A stretch of DNA of 64,000 nt, from assembly GCF_007833165.1 (NCBI RefSeq), contig NZ_VOBQ01000014.1:124001-188000 (forward strand), in the 5' to 3' direction. Below are positions 43,318 to 51,082 of this stretch, piece after piece; position 1 is the stretch's first letter, and each line of letters opens with the position of its first letter. This DNA is from Caenimonas sedimenti. GTDB lineage: Bacteria > Pseudomonadota > Gammaproteobacteria > Burkholderiales > Burkholderiaceae_C. Position numbers and translations under genes: made by a program. A model generated the notes under the pieces. The model was not told where the DNA came from. It was given only the letters and a program-made list of their open reading frames with translations, and made no database searches.

Positions 43318-44055
43318 GGGGACCCACTTCAAGTGCTGCACGCGGCGTCCCGGGGCAACCCATCCGCGCCGAGGCCGCGCCTCCTCGTCGCCGGCGCGAC
43401 GGGCGTGCTCGGCAACGAGGTGTTGCGGCGGCTCGCCGGTTCATCGCTCTTCTCGTTCACCCAGGTGCTGGCGCGCGAACCCATCACCGCCGGCCTGCGG
43501 GGCGTGGGCGTGACGCTGGTGCCACCGGAGGAACCTGCGGCGTGGCCGCCTGGCGCGGCCGATGTGGCCGTGGTGCTGTTCGAGCCGGCGCGCCTGTTCT
43601 ACGACCGTGAGCGCGCCTTGTGGACGCCGCGGCCGGAGCAACTGGTGCCGCTCGCGCGATGGCTGCGCGCCAGCGGCGTGCGCACGCTGGCCGTCGTGTT
43701 GCCGCATGCGCCGGGCCGCCTGCCGGACGCCCTGAAACGCGGCCTGGCCAATCTCGATGAACATGCGGTGGCGGGGCTCGGCTTCGAACGCGTGCTGCTC
43801 CTGCGTTCCGCCCGCAAGCCGGACCCGGTCGCCGGCCTGGGCCGGCCCCAGCGGTTCGCGCACTGGATGCTCTCGGTGTTCAAGTACATGATCCCCAGCA
43901 GCGAGCAGCCCGTCCGGGCGTGCCGCGTGGCCGACTTCCTGGCCGTGGCGCTGCAACTCGCGCCGCCGGGAACCCACGTGGCGGCGCCCGAGGTCCTCTG
44001 GGAGGCAACCCAGGGCCCGCTGGAGCCGGTGGCGCGGCGCTGGCTGGGCGCCTGA
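43318..44055 (+). CDS. NAD(P)-binding Rossmann-fold protein, interrupted after its start codon by the intron
   Basis: About 246 residues after splicing. The N-terminal dinucleotide fold LLVAGATGVLGNEVLRRLAG has the TGxxGxxG motif of atypical SDR/NmrA-like proteins; later parts (YDRERALWTPRPEQLVPLA, FKYMIPSSEQPVRACRVADF) resemble NAD-dependent epimerase-like proteins. Catalytic Tyr-x3-Lys is not evident, so the function is unclear. Without splicing, an in-frame ATG at 43195 within the intron would give a longer fusion running through domains V and VI. Confidence 0.72.
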   Translation, partial: GDPLQVLHAASRGNPSAPRPRLLVAGATGVLGNEVLRRLAGSSLFSFTQVLAREPITAGLRGVGVTLVPPEEPAAWPPGAADVAVVLFEPARLFYDRERALWTPRPEQLVPLARWLRASGVRTLAVVLPHAPGRLPDALKRGLANLDEHAVAGLGFERVLLLRSARKPDPVAGLGRPQRFAHWMLSVFKYMIPSSEQPVRACRVADFLAVALQLAPPGTHVAAPEVLWEATQGPLEPVARRWLGA

Positions 44056-44103
44056 ACGCCGGCGCGGCAAAGCGCGGCACAATCCCGGGTAAACCTCGCC
44101 CGC

Positions 44104-44553
44104 ATGCGCAAATCCAAGCTCCAGGCCGCCCATCTCGATGGCGACGCCGACGACGTCGAAGCGGCGTTCTACGACGCCCTGCAGAACGCCGACCTCGAAA
44201 AGCTGATGGCCTGCTGGGCCGACGAAGACGACATCGTCTGCATCCACCCTGGCGGCCCCCGGGTCGTCGGCGCCACGGCGATCCGTGCCACCTTCGAGGC
44301 GATGTTCGCCAATGGCAGCATCCGCGCCGTGCCGGAAAAGGTGCGCAAGATCGTCTCGGTGGCCAGCAGCGTGCACAACCTGCTGGAGCGCGTGGAAGTG
44401 CTCACGCCCCAGGGCCCACAGCAGGCGTGGGTGATCGCCACCAACGTCTACCACCGCACGGCGCAGGGCTGGCGGCTGGTGGCGCACCACGCCAGCCCCG
44501 GCACGGTGAGCGAGATCCAGGAAGTGTCGGACGCGCCATCCGTCCTCCACTGA
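44104..44553 (+). CDS. SnoaL-like/NTF2-fold protein
   Basis: 149 residues. The pattern VEAAFYDALQNADLEKLMAC, then WADEDDIVCIHPGG and a C-terminal WRLVAHHASPG is that of the SnoaL_3/DUF4440-like cone fold. Such proteins act as small isomerases or ligand-binding partners; no specific reaction can be assigned. It follows the Rossmann-fold gene by 48 bases and precedes the hydrolase by eight, so it may be co-transcribed. Confidence 0.83.
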   Translation: MRKSKLQAAHLDGDADDVEAAFYDALQNADLEKLMACWADEDDIVCIHPGGPRVVGATAIRATFEAMFANGSIRAVPEKVRKIVSVASSVHNLLERVEVLTPQGPQQAWVIATNVYHRTAQGWRLVAHHASPGTVSEIQEVSDAPSVLH

Positions 44554-44561
44554 ATCCATCG

Positions 44562-45542
44562 ATGCAAGATTACCGAGCGCCCTGGTGGCTGCCCGGCGGC
44601 AACCTGCAGACCATCTGGGCCGCGCTGGCGGCGCGCCGCACCCATGCCGCCCCGCCACGCTACCGCCGCGAGCGCTGGAGCACGCCTGACGGCGACTTCG
44701 TCGACGTCGACTGGCTGGATCCGGAAGTGCCGCCGCCGGCCGACGCGCCGCTGCTGGTGCTGTTCCACGGCCTGGAGGGCTCCTCGCGCAGCCACTATGC
44801 CGAGGCGTTTGCCGATTTCGCCGCCGCGCACGGTTTGCGCTTCGTCGTCCCGCACTTCCGCGGCTGCAGCGGCGAGCTGAACTGGGGCCCGCGGGCGTAT
44901 CACTCCGGCGACCACGAGGAGATCGGCTGGATCCTGACCCGCGTGCGCGAGCACCACACGGGCCGGTTGGCCGCCGTGGGCGTTTCGCTGGGCGGCAATG
45001 CATTGATGCGCTGGGCCGGCGAGCATGGCGAGGCTGCGGGCCGGCTGGCCGACGCAGTCGCCTCGGTGTGCTCCCCTCTCGACCTCGCGGCGGGCGGCCA
45101 CGCCATCGGCCGCGGTTTCAACCGGCTGGTCTACACGACGATGTTCCTGCGCAGCATGAAGCCCAAGGCGCTGCGCAAGTGGGCGCAGCATCCCGGCCTG
45201 TTCGACCGCGAAGCGCTGCTCGCCGCGCGCGACCTCTACGAGTTCGACAACATCTTCACCGCCCCGCTGCACGGCTTTCGCGACACCGAGGACTACTGGG
45301 CGCGCGCGTCCGCCAAGCCGCACCTGCACCGCATCCGCATTCCGGCGCTGGTGCTCAACGCCGGCAACGACCCCTTCATCCCGGCCCAGAGCCTGCCGGG
45401 CGCCAGTGAAGTGGGGCCGCACGTGACGCTCTGGCAGCCCCAGCAGGGCGGGCACGTCGGTTTTCCCGCCGGCCCATGGCCGAGCCACGTGCGCGCGATG
45501 CCGGAAGCGGTCGGGGGCTTTCTGCTCGCGCACATCGCCTGA
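44562..45542 (+). CDS. YheT-family alpha/beta hydrolase
   Basis: 326 residues. YRAPWWLPGGNLQTIWAAL is the conserved opening of YheT-type hydrolases. FHGLEGSSRSHY holds the oxyanion region, GVSLGGNALMRW the nucleophile elbow, and a C-terminal GGHVGF the catalytic histidine; the aspartate lies near LNAGNDPFIP. A predicted esterase or hydrolase of unknown substrate. A piece similar to its C-terminus recurs at 50866-50970. Confidence 0.9.
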   Translation: MQDYRAPWWLPGGNLQTIWAALAARRTHAAPPRYRRERWSTPDGDFVDVDWLDPEVPPPADAPLLVLFHGLEGSSRSHYAEAFADFAAAHGLRFVVPHFRGCSGELNWGPRAYHSGDHEEIGWILTRVREHHTGRLAAVGVSLGGNALMRWAGEHGEAAGRLADAVASVCSPLDLAAGGHAIGRGFNRLVYTTMFLRSMKPKALRKWAQHPGLFDREALLAARDLYEFDNIFTAPLHGFRDTEDYWARASAKPHLHRIRIPALVLNAGNDPFIPAQSLPGASEVGPHVTLWQPQQGGHVGFPAGPWPSHVRAMPEAVGGFLLAHIA

Positions 45543-45569
45543 TGCGCCGCGGCCGCTAGACTAGCTCCA

Positions 45570-46589
45570 GTGCGAGCATTCAGAAGTTGGGCGCCCACGC
45601 GGCGGTTGGGACATTGGTCGAGGCGGAGCGGGGCGGCGTGGCCGCTGCTGGCCGGCTTCGCCGCGCTCGTGCTGCTGCTGGAAGCCGGGTTCGAGCTGGT
45701 CGACGCGGCGCACCTGCTCATCCCCCGCCAGTGGCCCACGCCCTACCTCGGCCAGTGCCTGGACCTGCTGCTGCACCTTGGCGTGATCGGCTTCATGCTG
45801 GCGCTGGTCGAGCGGCTGTTCCCCGGCAGCGCGTCGCCCAAGCGCTACTTGCAGGCGCTATGGTTCTGGGCCTGGTACATCCCCGTGGCCGTCTGGTGCG
45901 GCAACGCCGTGCACGACTTCGTCACGCGGCACGGCATCGAGCCGCTCCTGTCCGTGGGCTTGGCGGACCTGCGCCTGGAGAACCCCTGGCAGACGGTGGC
46001 CGGCGCCGCGCTGGTGCTGCTGGGCGCGATCGTGCTGGACTTCTTCGTCTACTGGTTCCACCGGATGCAGCACGCGGTGCCGCTGCTGTGGGCCTTTCAC
46101 AGCACGCACCATGCGAACCGCTCGCTGAACGGCGTCGGTTCCTACCACCACCCGCTGGAAGACGTCCTGCGCATCCCGTTCATGATGCTGCCCCTCGCGC
46201 TCACCATCGAGATCGAGGCGCCGCAACTGGCCTTCGTCTCCGCGTTCGTCGCCACCTGGGGCTTCGTCAACCACATGGACACGCACCTGCATTTCGGCCC
46301 GTTGCTGCGCAACGTGTTCGCGGACCCGTGGTACCACCGGGTGCACCACTCCCTGGCCACGGAGCACTACGACAAGAATTTCGCCGGCACCTTCTCGCTG
46401 TGGGACCGCCTGTTCGGCACGCAGGTGCTGCCGCCGGCCGATGCGCACCAGCTGCCGGTGGGCCTGGTGGACGTTCCGCATCCCGAGGGCCTGCGCGACT
46501 ACCTTTTCACTCCGCTGCGCGTGCTGTCGCGGCGCCTGCGGCCGGCCAAGGCCGACGCGACCGACGAGGCCCTGGGCAAGAGCCACTAG
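45570..46589 (+). CDS. Sterol desaturase / fatty acid hydroxylase family membrane protein
   Basis: 339 residues from a GTG start. Several membrane segments, and the di-iron histidine boxes HRMQH, HSTHHANRS and YHRVHHS of the fatty-acid hydroxylase superfamily (PF04116). Acts on membrane lipids or sterol-like substrates; the actual substrate is unknown. Starts 27 bases after the hydrolase stop. Confidence 0.9.
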   Translation: MRAFRSWAPTRRLGHWSRRSGAAWPLLAGFAALVLLLEAGFELVDAAHLLIPRQWPTPYLGQCLDLLLHLGVIGFMLALVERLFPGSASPKRYLQALWFWAWYIPVAVWCGNAVHDFVTRHGIEPLLSVGLADLRLENPWQTVAGAALVLLGAIVLDFFVYWFHRMQHAVPLLWAFHSTHHANRSLNGVGSYHHPLEDVLRIPFMMLPLALTIEIEAPQLAFVSAFVATWGFVNHMDTHLHFGPLLRNVFADPWYHRVHHSLATEHYDKNFAGTFSLWDRLFGTQVLPPADAHQLPVGLVDVPHPEGLRDYLFTPLRVLSRRLRPAKADATDEALGKSH

Positions 46590-46622
46590 CGTCGCAGCCC
46601 GTCGCTGAGACGCGTCGCCGCC

Positions 46623-46651
46623 TTGACATTTGCGCACCGTTGGCCAGAATC
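46623..46651 (+). promoter_or_regulatory. Candidate promoter of the first CHAT/exoprotein unit
   Basis: TTGACA (46623-46628), 17 bases, AGAATC (46646-46651), upstream of the pseudogene. The same arrangement (TTGACA-17-AAAATC) is found in front of the intact CHAT gene, which supports function. Confidence 0.6.
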
Positions 46652-46671
46652 GGCCTCGGGAGAAGTTGTAA

Positions 46672-47343
46672 ATGGATGTATCGTCAAGAGCCAGGCTCGT
46701 GCTGTTGGCTTGCCTGGGTTGCTTGATGCTCCCCGCGGCTTGGGCGGGTGAAAGTGAAGCGCTGCGTGTCCAGGGTGAGCAGCGCCGCTGGCAAGGTGAT
46801 GTCGATGCGGCCGTGGGCTTGCTGCGCCAGTCCCGTGCACGCGCCAGCACGAACTCCGAGGCCGTGCAAGCGGCCATTTCGCTTGGCGCTGCCTTGCTGC
46901 AGGCCCGCCGCCTCGACTACCGGCTCGTCCATATCGCCTCGCACGCTGTGTTCGGGGGCACCGCGGGACACGAGCTACATCCTGGCCTTCGACGACCTAC
47001 TCGGGATCAACCGCCTGCAAAGCGTGCTGTGCTCCGACAAGCTCCAGCACTCGCCGATCGATCTGCTCACGCTGTCCGCCTGCGAGACGGCGGAAGGCAA
47101 CGACCGAGCGCCGCTCGGCATTGCCGGTGCCGCCATGCGGGCGTGGGCGCGCAGCGTGCTGGGCACCCCGCGGCCGGTGGACGACGATGCGGCGCGCCAG
47201 CTGACGGAACTTTTCTACCGGGGCCTCGCCATCGACGGGCGCAGCAAAGCGGCGGCATTGCGCGATGCGCAGGTCGAGTTGCTGCGGAAGCCGGCCAACC
47301 GCCACCCTGGGCGCCGTTCAGCCTGGTCGGCAATTGGAGATAA
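46672..47343 (+). pseudogene. Degraded copy of the TPR-CHAT protein gene
   Basis: The first 80 or so codons (MDVSSRARLVLLACLGCLML ... LLQARRLD) match the start of the intact CHAT gene at 51083. About 1.57 kb is then missing, and the sequence resumes at YRLVHIASHAVFGG near the catalytic histidine. One extra base in GCACCGCGGGACACGAG shifts the frame, so the cysteine region (DLLTLSACETAEGND) is read in another frame. The 3' end (WAPFSLVGNWR) returns to the first frame. It lacks most of the TPR region and cannot yield a working protease. Confidence 0.88.
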
Positions 47344-47349
47344 CTGTTG

Positions 47350-50300
47350 ATGCGACCGCGCCTGCGTGCACTTCCCTTGGCCGTCCTAGCCTTGCTGTCT
47401 CCCGTCCTGGCCTTGCTGTCTCCCGTCCTGGCCGGTGCCCAGGTCCGCACCGATGGCAGCCTCGGTGGTGCCGCGCGCAGTCTCGCCGGCCCCACCTACG
47501 CGATCACCGAAAGCCTGGGCCAGCGGGCGGGCAACAACCTGTTCCACAGCTTCCAGACCTTTCGCATCGGCGCGGGCGAGACCGCGCTGTTCAGCACGAG
47601 CACGCCGACCATCGCCAACGTGTTCGGGCGAGTCACCGGAGGCGCGGTTTCCACCATCGACGGAACGATCCGCTTGCAGGCCGCCGCCGGCGCCCCGGCG
47701 CTGTTCCTCATCAATCCCGCCGGCGTCGTTTTCGGAGCAGGCTCCGCGATCGACGTGCCCGGTGCGTTCCACGTGAGCACGGCCGACTCGATCCGTTTCG
47801 CCGACGGTGTTTTCCACGCCGGTCTCGCGCGGGCCAGCACCTTCTCGGCTGCGCCGCCGGAGGCCTTTGGCTTCCTCGGAGAGCAGCGCGCGGCCGTGGT
47901 GCTGCGCGGTGCCCAGTTGGCGAACGGCGATGCGCCGGTGGCCATCGTGGCGGGGGACGTCATGCTGCAGGACGGCGCTTCGGTCAGCAATCGCGCCGGC
48001 CCGCTGAGGCTGGTCGCCGTGGGCCGGCAGGCAATGCAGGTGCCGCTGGACGGCGAGCCCGGTCCGCTGCAGGGGACCCTTCGCATCGAGCCAGGCGGCA
48101 TCGTGCAAACGGTGTCGCGGGACGCCGCCGCTGGCGGGGCGATCCAGGTCGCGGCCGGGCGCGTCGAAGTGGCCGGGCCAGCCGACCCGGACGCTCCCGG
48201 CACCACCGGGATCGTCAGTTCCGCCGATGCGGCAGGCCCAGGGGGCGCCGTGTGGGTGCGGGCCGATGACGCTCTCGTGCTGTCGCGCGGAGCCGCCATC
48301 GAAAGCATCGCCTGGGGCGAGGGTGCGGGCGGCCCGGTGCATGTGTCGGCCGGCTCGCTGCTGATCGATAGCCAGGGCGATTTCTTCACCCGCATCCAGT
48401 CCAAATCTTTCTTTGGCGGAGGGCCTGCCGGCGACGTGGGTGTCGATGTCCGGGGGAATGCGCGGATCGCGGGAGCGCGCCCACTGGAGGATGGATTCGC
48501 CTGGTGGCAGTCCGGTGATGGCCGCATCACGGCAGGGCAGGCATTCATCGGCAGCATGGCGTATGTCAGTTCCAGCGGCGCCGTCAAGGTGAACGCGGGC
48601 CGGCTGCGGCTGGAAAACGGGGCCGCCCTCGGAACGGAGGCGGGGTCGTCCGGCCAGGCTGGGTCGATCGCCATCCAGGCCGGCAACCTCACTCTCGCGG
48701 GGGGAGGCATCTACACGGTCAACACCGGCGATGCGAACGGTGGGGGGATCACGGTGAGCGCCGCAGAGCAGCTGCATCTGGGCGAGAACAGCATCCTGGT
48801 GACGACGAGCGTGGGGGCAGGGCGGGGCGGCGACATTGCCGTGCGGGCCAAGGAGGTGGAGATCCGCAACAGCGTGATCCAGACCGCCGCCTATGACACG
48901 GGGCGGGGCGGTGACGTGACGCTCGACCTGGAAGGCAGGTTGCACGTGGCGAATGACGTGCCGGGAACCTGGTCGGGCATCTTCGCCACGGCGGAGGAGT
49001 CCCCCCTGCTCGGGCTGCAGGGCGAAACGTCCGGCCGCATCGGGATCCGCGCGGGCCAGCTCAGTATGGAGGGTGTGGGCGGCGACGACGGGGACAACCG
49101 CCAAAGCACGCTGACCGGCATCGCCACCTCGACCTACGGCAACACGGCGGGGAACATCGGGATCGAGGTCGCCGGCGCGGCATCGCTGCGCAATGCCACG
49201 ATCCGGTCGCGCGGCCAATTCGGGGGCAGCACGGGATCGATCAGGCTGCGCGCTGGCGGGGCCGTGCTGCTGGAAGACACCTCGATGGAAACGGACTCCC
49301 AGCTGGTTTCGGAGACCTTCGTGGGCCTGGCCGGCGATATCGACGTGGAGGCGCCCGCTCTCCACCTGGTGGGCCGGGAATGGTCGTCCTACATCACCAC
49401 CTCGGGCGTCACGGACCAGGGCACGGGCGGCGCGGGAACGATCCGGCTCCGCGTCGCGGGGCCCATGACCGTGCAAGGGGGCGGTGGGGTCTCGAGCATC
49501 ACCACCTCGCTCGGACTGATGGACAGGAGCGGCGGTTCCGGCGGTCCCGTCGGGGTGGACATCCGTGCGGGCAGCCTGCTGCTCGACGCCCTCGACGCCG
49601 ACACGGTCACGCAGATCGCCAGCCGCGTGCCCAGCGGGTCGGGCGGCGTTGCGCGCGATCTCCTGCTGAAAGTCGACGGCCCCATCGAACTGCGCCACGG
49701 CGCATTCATGACGACGACGACCATGGGCATCGGCAACGCCGGTACCCTCTCCATCGAGGCCGGCAGCCTGCTGATCGACAACAACGGCAGCGGCCGGTTG
49801 GGCGGCGTGTCGAGCGAATCCCTGGCCTGGGCCGGCGGCTTCATCACCGGCGATGCCGGGGACATCTCCGTGCGGCTGCGCGGCGATCTCGAGGTGCGTG
49901 CGGGGGGCAGGATCAGCTCGTCGTCGGTGCAAGGCGCCGCGGGGACCGTCCGTGTCGAAGCGGCCAACGTGCTGCTGACGGGCGGGTACACCGGACCGCC
50001 GATCGAATGCCTCATCTGCCCGGACAGCGCTTACCGCAGCAGCATCGCCGCCTTCATCCTTCCATTGGGAACGCAGCGCATCCCGGCATCCGGCCAGGGC
50101 GGCAACGTTTCCATTACCGCGTCCGGCCGGATCCGGGTGGAGGACGGGGCGCAGATCACGATCCGCAACGACGCGATCGTCGGCGGCGACGCACCCGCGC
50201 GCGGCCTGCTGCAATTGGCGGCGCCGCTGATCGAGTTGCGCGGAAACAATGCCACCATCAGTGCCGCGTCCACCGGCAACGTCGGGGCCGGTGACATCCA

Positions 50301-50859
50301 GATCGATGCGGGCCGGGCCGTTGTCATCCAGGACAGCCGCATCGTGACCTCCGCCGTCGGCACGGCGGGCGACGGAGGCTTCATCCGTGTGAACGCACCC
50401 GTGATGGCACTTTCCACCGGCTTCGTGCAGGCCAACGCGATCGCGAGCAGCGCGGCCGGCGGCGACATCGCGGTCAATGTGCGGGCGCTGCTCTCGAGCC
50501 ACGAGAGCCTGCACGTGGGCGGTGACTCAGTGGCCGTGTTCGAAGCGGGACGCGCGGGCGGCAACGTGATCCAAGCCGTCGCGCCCACCGGCGTCAGCGG
50601 CAACATCCAGATCGCCTCCCCACAGCTCGACCTGGCTGGCACGCTGACGCTGGTCACGGCCGGCACCCTCCCCAACGAACCCCTGGGCAAGAGCCCGTGC
50701 CGGCGCACCGGGGGCAGCGCACTGGGGCTCGCCGGGCGCGGCGGGCTCGCGCCTTCGGCGATGGACCCCGTGGGTTCGCAATTGGGCCAGTGGGCAAGCG
50801 CTCCGGCCGGCGCGTCGGTCGTGCGCCTCGCGGGTCGCGCCGGCTGCGTGGGATCGTGA
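47350..50859 (+). CDS. Two-partner secretion exoprotein (TpsA), filamentous haemagglutinin type, copy 1
   Basis: 1169 residues from the ATG at 47350. The signal peptide contains a duplicated VLALLSP. The TPS domain at about 30-180 has VRTDGSLGGAARSLAG, NLFHSFQTFRIGAGETALFS, VFGRVTGGAVSTIDGTI, FLINPAGVVFGAGSAIDVPG. A long, repetitive, Gly-rich beta-helix follows. The C-terminus has two cysteines (1117, 1166). It is exported by the Sec system and then through a TpsB pore, here probably the one at 57075. Closely related to the exoprotein at 53332 at both ends but divergent in the middle. Adhesin or toxin-type role possible; no toxin domain seen. Confidence 0.9.
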   Translation: MRPRLRALPLAVLALLSPVLALLSPVLAGAQVRTDGSLGGAARSLAGPTYAITESLGQRAGNNLFHSFQTFRIGAGETALFSTSTPTIANVFGRVTGGAVSTIDGTIRLQAAAGAPALFLINPAGVVFGAGSAIDVPGAFHVSTADSIRFADGVFHAGLARASTFSAAPPEAFGFLGEQRAAVVLRGAQLANGDAPVAIVAGDVMLQDGASVSNRAGPLRLVAVGRQAMQVPLDGEPGPLQGTLRIEPGGIVQTVSRDAAAGGAIQVAAGRVEVAGPADPDAPGTTGIVSSADAAGPGGAVWVRADDALVLSRGAAIESIAWGEGAGGPVHVSAGSLLIDSQGDFFTRIQSKSFFGGGPAGDVGVDVRGNARIAGARPLEDGFAWWQSGDGRITAGQAFIGSMAYVSSSGAVKVNAGRLRLENGAALGTEAGSSGQAGSIAIQAGNLTLAGGGIYTVNTGDANGGGITVSAAEQLHLGENSILVTTSVGAGRGGDIAVRAKEVEIRNSVIQTAAYDTGRGGDVTLDLEGRLHVANDVPGTWSGIFATAEESPLLGLQGETSGRIGIRAGQLSMEGVGGDDGDNRQSTLTGIATSTYGNTAGNIGIEVAGAASLRNATIRSRGQFGGSTGSIRLRAGGAVLLEDTSMETDSQLVSETFVGLAGDIDVEAPALHLVGREWSSYITTSGVTDQGTGGAGTIRLRVAGPMTVQGGGGVSSITTSLGLMDRSGGSGGPVGVDIRAGSLLLDALDADTVTQIASRVPSGSGGVARDLLLKVDGPIELRHGAFMTTTTMGIGNAGTLSIEAGSLLIDNNGSGRLGGVSSESLAWAGGFITGDAGDISVRLRGDLEVRAGGRISSSSVQGAAGTVRVEAANVLLTGGYTGPPIECLICPDSAYRSSIAAFILPLGTQRIPASGQGGNVSITASGRIRVEDGAQITIRNDAIVGGDAPARGLLQLAAPLIELRGNNATISAASTGNVGAGDIQIDAGRAVVIQDSRIVTSAVGTAGDGGFIRVNAPVMALSTGFVQANAIASSAAGGDIAVNVRALLSSHESLHVGGDSVAVFEAGRAGGNVIQAVAPTGVSGNIQIASPQLDLAGTLTLVTAGTLPNEPLGKSPCRRTGGSALGLAGRGGLAPSAMDPVGSQLGQWASAPAGASVVRLAGRAGCVGS

Positions 50860-50865
50860 TTGTTC

Positions 50866-50970
50866 CGGAGCGGAGCCTCACGCGGGTGGACGAGGTTCGC
50901 TCGCACGTGACGCTCTGGCAGCCCCCACAAGGTGGGCACGTCGGTTTTTCCGCCGCCCTGTGGGCTGGCA
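50866..50970 (+). pseudogene. Remnant resembling the 3' end of a YheT-type hydrolase gene
   Basis: Read in one frame this stretch gives VPERSLTRVDEVRSHVTLWQ followed by PPQGGHVGF. It corresponds to FIPAQSLPGASEVGPHVTLW and QPQQGGHVGF of the hydrolase at 44562-45542, including the catalytic-histidine motif. There is no start or upstream domain. It sits between the two CHAT/exoprotein units. Confidence 0.7.
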
Positions 50971-51036
50971 TGTCTGCGCCATCCCGTGCCACGGCAACTG
51001 GTACCAACCCTGTGGTCCACCCGCGTCGCGCGCGCA

Positions 51037-51065
51037 TTGACATTGGCGCGCCTGAGGTGAAAATC
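51037..51065 (+). promoter_or_regulatory. Candidate promoter of the intact CHAT operon
   Basis: TTGACA (51037-51042), 17-base spacer, AAAATC (51060-51065), 17 bases before the CHAT start codon. It parallels the site at 46623-46651. Confidence 0.6.
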
Positions 51066-51082
51066 GGCCGAGGGAGTTGTAA

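Noticed and set aside
46672..47343. A 223-residue intact secreted protein
   Set aside because: Only its first part matches the CHAT protein; the middle is out of frame relative to the intact copy, so it is a pseudogene.
47386..50514. Minus-strand open frame of 1042 codons opposite exoprotein 1
   Set aside because: Arises from the repetitive, high-GC codon pattern of the exoprotein; no signal or domain is present.
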